A DNA stretch of 64,000 nucleotides from Maridesulfovibrio zosterae DSM 11974 (GTDB lineage Bacteria; Desulfobacterota; Desulfovibrionia; Desulfovibrionales; Desulfovibrionaceae): NCBI RefSeq assembly GCF_000425265.1, contig NZ_KE384342.1:886245-950244 (forward strand), written 5' to 3'. The notes beneath the pieces were generated by a model. The model was not told where the DNA came from. It saw only the letters and a list, made by a program, of their open reading frames with translations, and did no database searches. The translations under genes and the position numbers were made by a program. Below are positions 48,023-57,314 of the stretch, piece after piece (the stretch's first letter is position 1; each line of letters opens with the position of its first letter).

Positions 48023-48053
48023 AAAAGCCGGATCTGAAAAGCAGAACCGGCTG
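48023..48053 (-). terminator. Terminator after the ABC ATPase gene
   Basis: GCCGGATCTG (48027-48036) with CAGAACCGGC (48042-48051), one mismatch, then T6 on the minus strand. Confidence 0.83.
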
Positions 48054-48071
48054 AAGCTGACACATTATAAT

Positions 48072-48809
48072 TTACAGAATCTGATCCAGAAACTGTTTTA
48101 ATCTGGGATGTTCAGTATTATCAAAAAACTCGCTGGGAGGAGCATTCGCAATCATCCGACCATCTTCCATAAACACTATCCTATCTGCAACTTCACGGGC
48201 GAATCCCATTTCATGGGTTACAACTACCATAGTCATACCTTCACGGGCAAGATTCTTCATAACATCAAGAACCTCGCCAATCATTTCAGGATCAAGTGCA
48301 GACGTAGGTTCATCAAAAAGCATTATCTTAGGATTCATAGCCAAAGCACGGGCAATAGCGACCCTCTGCTGCTGTCCGCCGGAAAGCTTTGATGGATATA
48401 CATTGGCTTTTTCACGGATACCTACTTTTTTAAGCAGATCAACAGCAATAGCTCTTGCATCTTCTTTTTCGAGTCCTTTAAGCCTGATCGGAGCCATAGT
48501 CAGGTTTTCCAGAACTGTCTTATGCGGAAAAAGGTTAAACGACTGGAACACCATACCAAGCTCCTGCCTGATACAGTTAATATCATTATCTTTATCATGA
48601 ACATCGAGACCATCAACGATAATCGAGCCTTTGTTGATCTCTTCCAGACGGTTGATAGAACGCAGCAGTGTACTTTTACCTGAACCGGAAGGGCCAATGA
48701 TTACAACTTTTTCACCTTGCTTAATATCAAGAGAAACATCACTGAGCGCAGCCAGATCACCAAAGAATTTATATACATTCTTTATTTCAATAATAGGATT
48801 AGCGGTCAT
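48072..48809 (-). CDS. Polar amino-acid ABC transporter ATPase
   Basis: 245 residues. Walker [22 protein letters not shown]-loop [13 protein letters not shown], signature [17 protein letters not shown], Walker [16 protein letters not shown] and H-loop [13 protein letters not shown], all typical of the GlnQ/HisP group. It overlaps the permease gene by 11 bases and closes the operon binding protein - permease - ATPase. It may also energise the ATPase-less system at 30592, but that is a guess. Confidence 0.95.
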   Translation of the reverse strand: MTANPIIEIKNVYKFFGDLAALSDVSLDIKQGEKVVIIGPSGSGKSTLLRSINRLEEINKGSIIVDGLDVHDKDNDINCIRQELGMVFQSFNLFPHKTVLENLTMAPIRLKGLEKEDARAIAVDLLKKVGIREKANVYPSKLSGGQQQRVAIARALAMNPKIMLFDEPTSALDPEMIGEVLDVMKNLAREGMTMVVVTHEMGFAREVADRIVFMEDGRMIANAPPSEFFDNTEHPRLKQFLDQIL

Positions 48810-49581
48810 AGTGGTTCAACCTCGCTTCCATGTGACTTACACCTTTTGACAATATCAATGTAATCAGAAGATACAATAAGGCGATCATTGTATATGTTTC
48901 AAAATACTGAAAACTTTCTGCAGCAAACTCGCGTCCACGCCTTAAAATATCGGCAACAGCAAGAATGGAAACCAGAGAAGAATCTTTCAGCAACGCAATA
49001 AATTCGTTTCCAACAGGTGGCAGAATGGTTCTCCAGGCCTGAGGCAAAATAACAAGAAACATTGTCTCTCTTTTGCTAAAACCAAGAGATCTGGCAGCTT
49101 CAGTCTGACCTTCGTCAATGGATTCAATACCAGCACGGAACACTTCGCCCATATATGCTCCATAACATACACTCATAGCAAGAATTGCCGAAAGCATATC
49201 CTGAACCTGTAACACCCTTCCCATTGCGTAATAAATATAAAAGAGCTGTACTAAAAGTGGAATACCCCTAACCACCTCAACATACGTAGAGGCAATGAGG
49301 TTAATAAATTTATTACTCGATATTCTTCCAAGTCCTGTAAAAAGACCGATTATCAATGCTCCGATAATTGAGCAGATTGTAACCTCAAAAGTTACTATAA
49401 TTCCATCAGGAACAAAAAGGAGAATATTCCTGTATGGATCTGGTTTGCTTATTACCAGATATGCAATCATCCCGATAGCACCTATAAAAGAAACCCACCA
49501 CGCATTAAACATACTGGGATCCTGGCTATCAGGAATACTGGCTCCATCCGTTACTTCAATTTTAACTTTTTTTTCGCTCAT
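48799..49581 (-). CDS. Polar amino-acid ABC transporter permease
   Basis: 260 residues. One N-terminal helix ([17 protein letters not shown]), then the core with [40 protein letters not shown], and the EAA loop [20 protein letters not shown]. Single permease, probably forming a homodimer. It is separated from the binding-protein gene by a terminator-like hairpin and overlaps the ATPase gene. Confidence 0.94.
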   Translation of the reverse strand: MSEKKVKIEVTDGASIPDSQDPSMFNAWWVSFIGAIGMIAYLVISKPDPYRNILLFVPDGIIVTFEVTICSIIGALIIGLFTGLGRISSNKFINLIASTYVEVVRGIPLLVQLFYIYYAMGRVLQVQDMLSAILAMSVCYGAYMGEVFRAGIESIDEGQTEAARSLGFSKRETMFLVILPQAWRTILPPVGNEFIALLKDSSLVSILAVADILRRGREFAAESFQYFETYTMIALLYLLITLILSKGVSHMEARLNHYDR

Positions 49582-49603
49582 ATTTATTTTTACCCGACCT
49601 GCA

Positions 49604-49634
49604 GAAAAAAGCCGGGATCATGTCGACCCCGGCT
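49604..49634 (-). terminator. Intra-operon terminator after the binding-protein gene
   Basis: AGCCGGG (49610-49616) with CCCGGCT (49628-49634), T6 on the minus strand. It would make the binding protein more abundant than the permease and ATPase. Confidence 0.75.
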
Positions 49635-49667
49635 CATGTTTATACTCAAGCCTTAAGTTTTAGCAGT

Positions 49668-50420
49668 TTAGTTACTGCCGAACCATTTAGCTTTAATTTT
49701 ATCATAAGTGCCGTCAGCTCTAACAGCTGCAAGCCCTTTATCTATAAGGCTGAGAATTTCTGTATTGCCTTTTCTCACTGCTACGCCAAGATATTCAGCT
49801 TTATCACTTTTTACAGTAAAGGCAATTTTAAGTCTTTTAGCATAGTCTGCTTGCTGTAAAGCAAAGTCAGCTGCAATAGGATCATCACAAACAACAGCTG
49901 AAATACGACCATTATAGAGGTCTTCCATTGCAAGGCCGATTTCATCATATGATTTAGGTGTAACACCTTCTACTGTTTTAATCGCAAAATATCCTGTAGT
50001 ACCGATCTGAGCACCAATATTTTTACCCTTAAAATCATCTAAGGTCTTAGCATTAGAATCTTTGTTGGTGACTACAGACTGCTGTACTTCAAAATATGGA
50101 GCCGAAAAATCCATTACTTTTTTACGTTTTTCGTTAATTGTAACGGAGGAGCAGATAGCATCATATTTTCCGGCGGCAAGTCCGGCAAAAATGCCATCCC
50201 AGGCAACGTTTTTAATTTTCACATCATAACCGGCCGCTGTAGCACAGGCTTTCATAAGATCAACTGAAAAACCAACAATCTGCTTATCCTTGTTTACAAA
50301 CTCCATTGGTGGCCAGGTGCAGTCAGAAGCGATTGTAACGACAGGAGCTTTACTACCTGCCATAGCCGGGAAAGCAGTAAAAATAGTCAGCATCAGAGCG
50401 ACGATGATCTTCTTCAACAT
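49668..50420 (-). CDS. Periplasmic amino-acid-binding protein (SBP type 3)
   Basis: 250 residues. Signal peptide MLKKIIVALMLTIFTAFPAM followed by AGSKAP. TIASDCTWPPMEFVNKDKQI, GFSVDLMKACATAAGYDVKI, WDGIFAGLAAGKYDAICSSV and the C-terminal YDKIKAKWFG are the SBP_bac_3 signature. It captures a polar amino acid for the permease and ATPase encoded downstream. GGAGGAATATTT precedes the ATG. Followed by a hairpin that likely favours its own expression. Confidence 0.94.
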   Translation of the reverse strand: MLKKIIVALMLTIFTAFPAMAGSKAPVVTIASDCTWPPMEFVNKDKQIVGFSVDLMKACATAAGYDVKIKNVAWDGIFAGLAAGKYDAICSSVTINEKRKKVMDFSAPYFEVQQSVVTNKDSNAKTLDDFKGKNIGAQIGTTGYFAIKTVEGVTPKSYDEIGLAMEDLYNGRISAVVCDDPIAADFALQQADYAKRLKIAFTVKSDKAEYLGVAVRKGNTEILSLIDKGLAAVRADGTYDKIKAKWFGSN

Positions 50421-50619
50421 AAATATTCCTCCAAAAAAATTGTTAAAACACCCTTAAATAACGCAGATAAAAATTATATAAATTGCGCATTCTGTCAATA
50501 TAGGTTTACTGACACGAACTAACTTTATAGTATTCTTAGCGTTGTAAAAAAATGATATCTTGAATTTTATTCTTAAAAAGGTTAGTTTTCCAGATTATTT
50601 TTTCTAAGGGGCATTACTC

Positions 50620-50787
50620 ATGAAAAAGAAAGTCAAAGAAGAAAGACAGGAAGCTGTAGAGGTGATCTGTCCTAAATGTCGAGAGACCCGTATTGTTTAC
50701 TTCCCAAAAGAATCAATGCCGATCTGCTCTCTATGTAAAATAGAAATGATTGTTAAAGAAGTTCTGACTGAAGGTAAGTACGGTTAA
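50620..50787 (+). CDS. Small zinc-ribbon-like protein (55 aa)
   Basis: The 55-codon frame begins ATG at 50620 with AAGGGG ten bases upstream and ends TAA at 50785. The product starts MKKKVKEERQEAVEVICPKC and has two CxxC pairs, CPKC and CSLC, about 17 residues apart, as in small zinc ribbons. No other motif is seen. It lies alone between two divergent ABC operons and could be co-transcribed with the plus-strand binding-protein gene 61 bases later. A role in nucleic-acid or protein binding is possible but unproven. Confidence 0.65.
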   Translation: MKKKVKEERQEAVEVICPKCRETRIVYFPKESMPICSLCKIEMIVKEVLTEGKYG

Positions 50788-50848
50788 ATCGAAAACCTTA
50801 TTGATGTACTTTGACTTACTTTAAGACAATAATTTTAAGGAGAAAGCT

Positions 50849-51664
50849 ATGAAAAAAATTTGCATGATGCTGATGGCTTTAGTGCTCTGCTTTGCTATGA
50901 GTGCTAATGCTTCTGACATTGATCTCGCCAAAAAATCTACTCTCAACTCTATACTGAAAAGTGGAGAACTGCGTTGTGGTATCGCTTCCGGTTACATCCC
51001 TTTTCAGATGACTGACAAAAAAGGCCGCATCGTTGGTTTTGAAATTGACCTTGCCCGTGAAATGGCAAAAGCAATGGGAGTTAAATTTGTTCCGGTCAAT
51101 ATGGAATTTGACGGAATTATCCCTGCACTGCTTACCAATAAAATTGACGTTATCACAGCAGGCATGACAGTAAACCAGCAGCGCAACCTGCAGATTAACT
51201 TTGCAGAACCTTTCATGGTTGTCGGACAGACTGCACTGGTTAACAAAAAACTCGAAGGTAAAATCAAATCTTACAAAGATCTGAACAGCCCAGAATACAC
51301 CATTGTTTCCAAACTTGGAACAACAGGTGAACAGGCTGCAAAACGTTTTCTACCTAAAGCAAAATATAAATCTTTTGACCTTGAAACAGATGCTGCACTT
51401 GAAGTTCTTAACGGAAAGGCATCAGCTCTTATTTACGACCTTCCTTTCAATGCAATCTTCATGGCTGAACAGGGTAATGGAAAACTCTTTTTCCTTGACA
51501 AACCATTTACATTTGAACCTCTTGGCTGGGGTGTACGTAAAGGTGATCCTGACTTCCTTAACTTCCTTAATAACTTCCTGCATCAGATCAAAAATGACGG
51601 ACGCTACCAGAAGCTGTACAATAAATGGTTTGAAAGTACTGCATGGCGCAAAAGCATCCAGTAA
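50849..51664 (+). CDS. Periplasmic amino-acid-binding protein (SBP type 3)
   Basis: 271 residues. Signal peptide MKKICMMLMALVLCFAMSAN, cleavage near NAS. STLNSILKSGELRCGIASGY, RIVGFEIDLAREMAKAMGVK and FDGIIPALLTNKIDVITAGM are followed by KGDPDFLNFLNNFLHQ. This last stretch closely matches the binding protein at 31438. First gene of binding protein - permease - ATPase; AAGGAGAAAGCT precedes the ATG. A hairpin after it should lower read-through into the permease. Confidence 0.94.
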   Translation: MKKICMMLMALVLCFAMSANASDIDLAKKSTLNSILKSGELRCGIASGYIPFQMTDKKGRIVGFEIDLAREMAKAMGVKFVPVNMEFDGIIPALLTNKIDVITAGMTVNQQRNLQINFAEPFMVVGQTALVNKKLEGKIKSYKDLNSPEYTIVSKLGTTGEQAAKRFLPKAKYKSFDLETDAALEVLNGKASALIYDLPFNAIFMAEQGNGKLFFLDKPFTFEPLGWGVRKGDPDFLNFLNNFLHQIKNDGRYQKLYNKWFESTAWRKSIQ

Positions 51665-51688
51665 CAACTTTATTGCTTGAAATTATTC

Positions 51689-51719
51689 CGGGGGCGGATT
51701 TTCCGCCCCTTTAATTTTT
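51689..51719 (+). terminator. Intra-operon terminator after the binding-protein gene
   Basis: GGGGCGGA (51691-51698) with TCCGCCCC (51702-51709), then TTTAATTTTTT. Same position as in the minus-strand operon. Confidence 0.78.
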
Positions 51720-51757
51720 TCAACGAATGTTAAAATTATAAAATCGGCTTAAATATT

Positions 51758-52771
51758 ATGAGTGAAACATCACTAAGGGCTCCCGGCAAAGGCCGCAGCT
51801 ACGAAATTTTCTGGAAAACGGTATTTTATATAGGCCTATTTGCAACTATTTTAGGGCTATATTGGGCAACACAGCAAGTTGACTATGTCTGGCGCTGGAA
51901 ACAGATCCCAAACTATTTTTATTACGAAGAAGAAATAGATATAACATCTATGATTGAAGGCTCTGTATCTTCAATTGCTGAAAATGGTAAGACAGCAATA
52001 ATCCTCGTAAAAGGCGAAGGAACAGACTCCGAACAATACGAAGTGCCTGTATCCGGGGTACGTGTCTATGAAGGTGATACCGTTTTCGCAGGTGACACTC
52101 TCGGCATTAAAAAAGAGTGGGAAATGGGTGTCATCCTTGAAGGACTTCTAGTCACGCTCAAGGTCAGCGCCATAGCAATAATTTTCGGCATCGGATTAGG
52201 CCTTTTTACAGGACTAGCCAGGATTTCACAAAACCCGGCACTAAGGCTTTCAGCCATTACTTATATAGAACTGATTCGCGGAACTCCGCTGCTTGTACAA
52301 ATGTTTATCTGGTACTTCGTTCTTGGAACGCTAATAAACAATCTGCTGGACAAATATGCTATCCCCCAGATTCCACCTTTGTGGTTCGGAGTTGCATCCC
52401 TTGCTATTTTCGCTGGAGCTTATGTTGCGGAAATAGTTCGCGCCGGGATTCAATCGGTTCACAAAGGACAGATGGAAGCAGCTCGTTCACTTGGTATGTC
52501 AAAATATCATGCAATGAAGCAGATCATCCTTCCGCAGGCGTTCAGAAGAATTCTGCCACCACTTGCAGGTCAGTTTATCAGCATGATTAAAGATTCATCA
52601 CTACTTGGAGTTATTGCAATCAGAGAACTGACCAAAGCAACACGCGAAGCAGTCTCTACAAGCCTGCAGCCATTTGAGTTCTGGTTTCTTTGTGCGCTAC
52701 TCTACTTAGTCCTTACTTTTGCTTTCTCAATGTTTGTTCAATATCTTGAGAAAAGAATGGTGCAAAGATAA
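51758..52771 (+). CDS. Amino-acid ABC permease with an extra periplasmic domain
   Basis: 337 residues, about 70 longer than usual. After the first helix (about 19-40) comes an extra region (about 50-125) with strands [20 protein letters not shown] and the hammerhead-like [20 protein letters not shown]. The normal core follows: [42 protein letters not shown] loop [20 protein letters not shown]. The extra piece should face the periplasm and could touch the binding protein. Its stop codon overlaps the ATPase start by one base. Confidence 0.9.
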   Translation: MSETSLRAPGKGRSYEIFWKTVFYIGLFATILGLYWATQQVDYVWRWKQIPNYFYYEEEIDITSMIEGSVSSIAENGKTAIILVKGEGTDSEQYEVPVSGVRVYEGDTVFAGDTLGIKKEWEMGVILEGLLVTLKVSAIAIIFGIGLGLFTGLARISQNPALRLSAITYIELIRGTPLLVQMFIWYFVLGTLINNLLDKYAIPQIPPLWFGVASLAIFAGAYVAEIVRAGIQSVHKGQMEAARSLGMSKYHAMKQIILPQAFRRILPPLAGQFISMIKDSSLLGVIAIRELTKATREAVSTSLQPFEFWFLCALLYLVLTFAFSMFVQYLEKRMVQR

Positions 52772-53502
52772 TGATAGAAGTAAAAAATATATACAAAACT
52801 TTTTATGTACCTCACGAAGTACAAGCTTTGTCTGATGTTTCACACACAGTCAAAAAGGGTGAAGTTGTTGTTGTCGTTGGTCCTTCAGGGTCAGGAAAAT
52901 CTACTTTCCTGCGCTGCCTGAACAGGCTTGAATACGCTGATTCAGGTCATATATATATTGATGGGGTTGATATCCTTTCCCCCAAGACTAATATCAATAA
53001 GATCAGGGAAGAAGTAGGAATGGTTTTCCAGTCTTTTAATCTCTTCCCTCATAAGACAGTACTTGAAAATCTGACAGTAGCTCAGACTGTAGTGCGTAAA
53101 AGGTCTAAAAAAGAGGCTGGCGAAATAGCCATGCAGCTACTTAAAAAAGTAGGAATTCATGACAAAGCAGGAGTGTACCCCACTCAGCTTTCTGGCGGTC
53201 AGCAGCAGCGTGTAGCTATTGCAAGATCGCTTGCAATGGAGCCTAAGGTTCTGCTGTTTGATGAGCCGACTTCAGCTCTCGACCCAGAAATGGTCGGTGA
53301 AGTTCTTGATGTAATGAAGACTGTAGCAAAAGAAGGCATGACCATGGTGGTTGTAACTCACGAAATGGGATTTGCCCGTGAAGTAGCTGACGAAGTTCTT
53401 TTTATGGACAGAGGGATGATTCTGGAAAAAGGAACCCCGGAGCATTTCTTCACCAACCCAGATTCAGACAGAACCAAACTCTTCCTCAGTCAGATTCTAT
53501 AA
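52771..53502 (+). CDS. Polar amino-acid ABC transporter ATPase
   Basis: 243 residues with Walker [22 protein letters not shown]-loop [13 protein letters not shown], signature [17 protein letters not shown] and Walker [16 protein letters not shown]. Very similar to the ATPase at 48072, so the two operons probably arose by duplication and inversion or lateral copying. TAATGA overlap couples it to the permease gene. Confidence 0.95.
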   Translation: MIEVKNIYKTFYVPHEVQALSDVSHTVKKGEVVVVVGPSGSGKSTFLRCLNRLEYADSGHIYIDGVDILSPKTNINKIREEVGMVFQSFNLFPHKTVLENLTVAQTVVRKRSKKEAGEIAMQLLKKVGIHDKAGVYPTQLSGGQQQRVAIARSLAMEPKVLLFDEPTSALDPEMVGEVLDVMKTVAKEGMTMVVVTHEMGFAREVADEVLFMDRGMILEKGTPEHFFTNPDSDRTKLFLSQIL

Positions 53503-53507
53503 AAAAC

Positions 53508-53546
53508 AAAAAGGACCGCCAAGTTAGTACATGGCGGTCCTTTTTT
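53508..53546 (+). terminator. Terminator after the ABC operon
   Basis: AAAGGACCGCCA (53510-53521) with TGGCGGTCCTTT (53532-53543) and a T run. Confidence 0.9.
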
Positions 53547-53574
53547 AAAATATAAATACAGAGAGAGAATAAGA

Positions 53575-53778
53575 CTAAACCTCTGTATCTTTTTTATCCC
53601 TGACATTCTTCATTGTAAGCCCACCAATACATCCAACCAGCATACCAAGCAATAAAGCCCGCTGAAAATCCATAAAAAACCATCCCGCAATGGCTCCTAC
53701 AGAACCTCCTACAAGAATCCCGCGAGCCATACATTCCAGCAGTCTTTCGAAATTTTTATCTACCTTCTTCTCACTCAT
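53575..53778 (-). CDS. Small membrane protein (67 aa)
   Basis: Starts MSEKKVDKNFERLLECMARG and has two short membrane helices (ILVGGSVGAIAGWFFMDF and ALLLGMLVGCIGGLTM) flanked by charged ends. Glycine-rich helices suggest packing in the membrane, but no family is recognised. It begins one base after the PilZ-domain gene (TGA-A-ATG) and is probably co-translated with it, so the two may act together at the membrane. Confidence 0.7.
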   Translation of the reverse strand: MSEKKVDKNFERLLECMARGILVGGSVGAIAGWFFMDFQRALLLGMLVGCIGGLTMKNVRDKKDTEV

Positions 53779-53779
53779 T

Positions 53780-54466
53780 TCACACCTTCTTGCCCTGAAT
53801 CAATTTTTCCAGCTGTTCAGACTGTCCATCAGAGATATTTAAAAATTCAACTCCGATACCGGGAATATTTGAAGTCTTTCCCCACACCACAACTCTTTTC
53901 ACCTCGGCCTTGATTGGAGTTTTATCTGTAAGTTCTTTGAAAATTGCCCATACAGGATCTTTTTCTTTCCATATTGCTACAGAATAAAAAAATGCCCCTT
54001 CTGATGAAAAATTAATAGTTATACTTTTTTCAACAGCCCCTGCAGGAGAATGAAGGTTTCGATTCAAAAGGACATTCAAAACATTTGTCCCACGCCGAGT
54101 TCCGCGCAAAGAGCGCGGGATAAATTTATAACAATTGTTCAGCAAAAATTCTTCTAGAGAATTTCCATACCCGGAATACTTTCCAGTCGGGATACAGCGT
54201 ACTCCGTTAGAAGAAGTATAGCTGACTCTAAGCACAGGAAAATTATCAATCAAAAGATTAATTTCAGATTTATCTACAGCCTTTAAGCGCAACAAAGTAG
54301 GAACATCCAGTAAGAAACCGTGATACCTTACTTTGCCATAATTCTCATACACTTCATAAATAGAACTGACAACATCTACATGAACACCAAAGCTTTTGAT
54401 AGCTTTCAGATACACTTCTCTGCTTTCCCCTGCAGCGGCAATCAGAATAACATTTATATTTTCCAC
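53780..54466 (-). CDS. PilZ-domain protein with receiver-like N-terminus
   Basis: About 228 residues. The N-terminal half (MENINVILIAAAGESREVYL, SSIYEVYENYGKVRYHGFLL) looks like a degenerate receiver. The C-terminal half is PilZ-like: FIPRSLRGTRRG (Arg residues for cyclic-di-GMP), ITINFSSEGAFFYS (N-x-S-x-x-G motif) and GIGVEFLNIS. It likely binds cyclic-di-GMP. I chose GTG at 54466 (GGAG nine bases upstream); the TTG at 54481 is further up and less favoured. Coupled to a small membrane protein. Confidence 0.75.
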   Translation of the reverse strand: MENINVILIAAAGESREVYLKAIKSFGVHVDVVSSIYEVYENYGKVRYHGFLLDVPTLLRLKAVDKSEINLLIDNFPVLRVSYTSSNGVRCIPTGKYSGYGNSLEEFLLNNCYKFIPRSLRGTRRGTNVLNVLLNRNLHSPAGAVEKSITINFSSEGAFFYSVAIWKEKDPVWAIFKELTDKTPIKAEVKRVVVWGKTSNIPGIGVEFLNISDGQSEQLEKLIQGKKV

Positions 54467-54660
54467 GCAGCAACACTCCAACCTTAAATCAGTACTTGGC
54501 TATTGGTTCATATCTATATATACTGATAAAATAAAAAAAAGGCATTATTATTAGAACTCTCAATGTTTAATTTTTATTAAACATCAAAAGTATGTGATGT
54601 TTCTTAAATAATACTGCAATCAGACCGTTTTGCAAGAATAAGTCAGAAACCATACTGCAA

Positions 54661-55806
54661 ATGGAAAAGTTAATGGAAGAGTCAACTAAAATACTGACTA
54701 TTGATGATGATGAAAGTGTTAGAATTTCCATAGCGCACTATTTAGAAGATAGTGGGTATGAAGTACTTCAGGCAAGTAATGGCTCTGAAGGACTGAATAT
54801 ATTTAGAAAAGAAGAACCGGAAGTAGTCCTCCTTGACCTGCGTATGCCGGAAATGGATGGTCTGGCTGTATTGAAAACACTTGGACAGGAAGCTCCGCAA
54901 ACCCCGGTAATTGTTGTTTCCGGAACAGGTTCATTTGAAGATGTTATAGCAACCGTCAGGCTGGGATCGTGGGATTATATTCCAAAACCGATTACCGACT
55001 TAAGTGATCTTGAAAATGCCGTTGAACGCACCAGAACACGTGCCAGGCGTCTTGTTGAGAACGAACGCTATAAAGAAGAGCTCGAAAAGAAAATCAGTGA
55101 GCGAACTGACGAACTAGAGCGTATGAACAAAATTCTTTCCGAAGAAATCACTGCCCGCAAAAATTCTGAAAAGCTGGTCCGAGCATCACTTGCCGAAAAA
55201 GAAGTTATGCTTAAAGAAATTCATCATCGTGTTAAAAATAATTTGCAAGTAATTTCAAGTCTTTTGAGTCTGCAAAGCGGTTATACCGAAGACATTGAAG
55301 CGAGTAATTTACTACGTGAGTGCCAGCACAGAGTCAGGTCTATGTCCATGCTGCACGAAAAGCTATACCGCTCTGAAGACCTTACACGCATTGATATGAA
55401 TGAATATGCACTGACTCTTATCGATTTCCTGCTACGCTCTTACTCAGTAGATGGTAAAATAGAACCCAATGTTGATATTCAGGATATTCATCTCAGCATT
55501 GACTCTGCAATTCCGTGCGGGCTTATCATCAATGAACTGGTCTCAAATTCCTTGCGCCATGCATACCCTGGCGGCGAGAATGGTGTTTTAAGAATTTCAA
55601 TGCGTAAAATCTCCGGCAAAATCAAACTCGATGTTTCAGATGACGGTATAGGTATTCCTGATGCATATACTATAGGAAGCACAAAAACCCTTGGCATGAC
55701 TCTTGTTGATACTCTTGCGCAGCAGCTTAATGGGGAGTTTAAATTTTTTAATAGCAATGGTGCTACGTTTGAAATAATTTTTCCGTGCGAAACACATACT
55801 TGCTAG
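54661..55806 (+). CDS. Response regulator fused to HisKA_2 histidine kinase
   Basis: 381 residues. The N-terminal receiver has TKILTIDDDESVRISIAHYL, Asp in VVLLDLRMPEMDG and Lys in YIPKPITD. A coiled coil (about 125-170) leads to a HisKA_2 domain with His in LKEIHHRVKNNLQVISSLLS, then a HATPase (NELVSNSLRHAYPGG, DDGIGIPD). The kinase would be switched by its own receiver rather than by a ligand domain, so it is probably the output of another kinase. Start ATG at 54661 (or 54673, with GGAA upstream). Followed by a STAS gene. Confidence 0.88.
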   Translation: MEKLMEESTKILTIDDDESVRISIAHYLEDSGYEVLQASNGSEGLNIFRKEEPEVVLLDLRMPEMDGLAVLKTLGQEAPQTPVIVVSGTGSFEDVIATVRLGSWDYIPKPITDLSDLENAVERTRTRARRLVENERYKEELEKKISERTDELERMNKILSEEITARKNSEKLVRASLAEKEVMLKEIHHRVKNNLQVISSLLSLQSGYTEDIEASNLLRECQHRVRSMSMLHEKLYRSEDLTRIDMNEYALTLIDFLLRSYSVDGKIEPNVDIQDIHLSIDSAIPCGLIINELVSNSLRHAYPGGENGVLRISMRKISGKIKLDVSDDGIGIPDAYTIGSTKTLGMTLVDTLAQQLNGEFKFFNSNGATFEIIFPCETHTC

Positions 55807-55810
55807 AATT

Positions 55811-55846
55811 TAAAAGGAGGTGTAGCTTCCTACACGTGATCCTTTT
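55811..55846 (+). promoter_or_regulatory. Hairpin between the RR-kinase and STAS genes
   Basis: GTGTAG-CTTC-CTACAC nested inside AAAAGGA / TCCTTTT. A folded intercistronic segment; could be a processing site or weak terminator. Confidence 0.4.
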
Positions 55847-55876
55847 AGTAGAACCACATCATAATAAGGAAGAAAA

Positions 55877-56230
55877 ATGGAAATTAGCTTTAAACAGATT
55901 GATGAAATAACCGTCGTAAAAATTAACTCTCAGGAACTGAACCATGTAGTCAGCCATGAATTCCAGCGCCAGCTTACTCCTCTTTTTGATGAGAAAAAAT
56001 TTAATGTTGCTCTAGATATGGGCAGTATAGATTTCATGGACAGCATGGGAATTGGGACCCTAATCACCCTGCGAAATAAACTTATGAAAGAAAAAGGCTG
56101 TATTGCCATGTTCAACATAAGCGATCGGGTAAAGAAAATAATCGATATCGCGGCCCTGCATAAAGTTTTTGATCTGTACGACACAGAAAATGACGCAATT
56201 GAAGGCCTTAAAAGTCAAATGCTGGCCTAA
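55877..56230 (+). CDS. STAS-domain protein (anti-anti-sigma factor type)
   Basis: 117 residues, a single STAS domain: MEISFKQIDEITVVKI, HEFQRQLTPLFDEKKFN and IDFMDSMGIGTLITLRNKLM. The family usually acts in partner-switching with an anti-sigma kinase. Around the expected phosphosite the sequence is DSMG (55-58), with Met in place of the second Ser of SpoIIAA's DSSG. AAGGAAGAAAA precedes the ATG. The preceding RR-kinase gene is about 70 bases away and may be co-transcribed. Confidence 0.9.
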   Translation: MEISFKQIDEITVVKINSQELNHVVSHEFQRQLTPLFDEKKFNVALDMGSIDFMDSMGIGTLITLRNKLMKEKGCIAMFNISDRVKKIIDIAALHKVFDLYDTENDAIEGLKSQMLA

Positions 56231-56240
56231 TTTTTTTGCT

Positions 56241-56278
56241 AAAACCGGGCAGGCACTATTGCTTAGCCCGGTTTTTTA
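56241..56278 (+). terminator. Terminator after the STAS gene
   Basis: AAAACCGGGC (56241-56250) with GCCCGGTTTT (56266-56275), then TTATTTT. Confidence 0.88.
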
Positions 56279-56311
56279 TTTTCCTGCCTAGTATCAAACC
56301 TACCCAGAACA

Positions 56312-57310
56312 ATGACAAAACCGCAATCACTATTATCCGTTGCCACTTCTACAATTAAAGATGCTATCCGTATCAGCCTTGACCTATTCAAAATCATGGT
56401 TCCAGTTATAATTATTGTTAAAATTCTACAAGAACTGAATCTGATAGGTTATCTTGCCGCCCCTCTTGCGCCATTCATGAAACTGGTAGGACTACCGGGA
56501 GAGATGGGCCTTGTATGGGCAACGGCTCTGATCAACAATATATACAGTGGACTGATCGTTTTTTTAAGCCTTGTTCAAGATCAACCTCTGACTGCGGCGC
56601 AAGCAACAATACTTGGAACAATGATGCTGGTTGCTCACGCTCTACCGGTTGAACTGCGTGTTGTGCAAAGCTCCGGGCCTAAATTAATTTTTCAGCTTAT
56701 CACCCGCTTTGCAGGGGCATTTATTTTCGGCCTGCTACTTCATTTGATCTATGACAATTTTAATCTTTTACAAAGCCCAGCCAATATTATTTTGACACCT
56801 GAGAATGCTGCTGTAGATAAAACAATCTTACAGTGGGCATTTGGTGAGATTAAAAATTTAATCTCAATTTTCGGGATTATTTTATCACTACTAGCTGTAA
56901 TGAGAATTCTGGCAAAGCTCAGGATTCTTGCAGCAATGGACTTCCTGCTACGCCCGCTACTGACCTTAATGGGCATTGGCTCTAAAGCCTCAGCTCTAAC
57001 CGTAGTAGGACTGACTATGGGGCTCTCCTACGGCGGTGGTATGATCATTCATGAAACTAAATCAGGTCGTATTGATAAGAAAGACGTATTCTACTCACTT
57101 ACACTCATGAGTCTTTGCCATAGTTTAATTGAAGACACTCTACTCCTCACCATGATAGGCGGACACATTTCCGGCCTTTTCTGGGGACGTTTGATTTTTT
57201 CAATTATTACAGTAGCAGCCATTGTGCAAATAACAAAAATTATACCGGAGTCATTCTCCGATAAATATTTATGGGGACTTCCCAAAAATCTTGTTACTGA
57301 AAGAGGATAA
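56312..57310 (+). CDS. Gate-domain (nucleoside-recognition-like) membrane protein
   Basis: 332 residues with about eight helices. The two repeated Gate segments, LDLFKIMVPVIIIVKILQEL and LISIFGIILSLLAVMRILAK, match the PF07670 'nucleoside recognition' family also found in SpmA/B and FeoB. It may move or sense a small molecule, but the substrate is unknown. The ATG is at 56312. It is followed by a RidA gene 4 bases downstream and is probably co-transcribed. Confidence 0.83.
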   Translation: MTKPQSLLSVATSTIKDAIRISLDLFKIMVPVIIIVKILQELNLIGYLAAPLAPFMKLVGLPGEMGLVWATALINNIYSGLIVFLSLVQDQPLTAAQATILGTMMLVAHALPVELRVVQSSGPKLIFQLITRFAGAFIFGLLLHLIYDNFNLLQSPANIILTPENAAVDKTILQWAFGEIKNLISIFGIILSLLAVMRILAKLRILAAMDFLLRPLLTLMGIGSKASALTVVGLTMGLSYGGGMIIHETKSGRIDKKDVFYSLTLMSLCHSLIEDTLLLTMIGGHISGLFWGRLIFSIITVAAIVQITKIIPESFSDKYLWGLPKNLVTERG

Positions 57311-57314
57311 AAAA

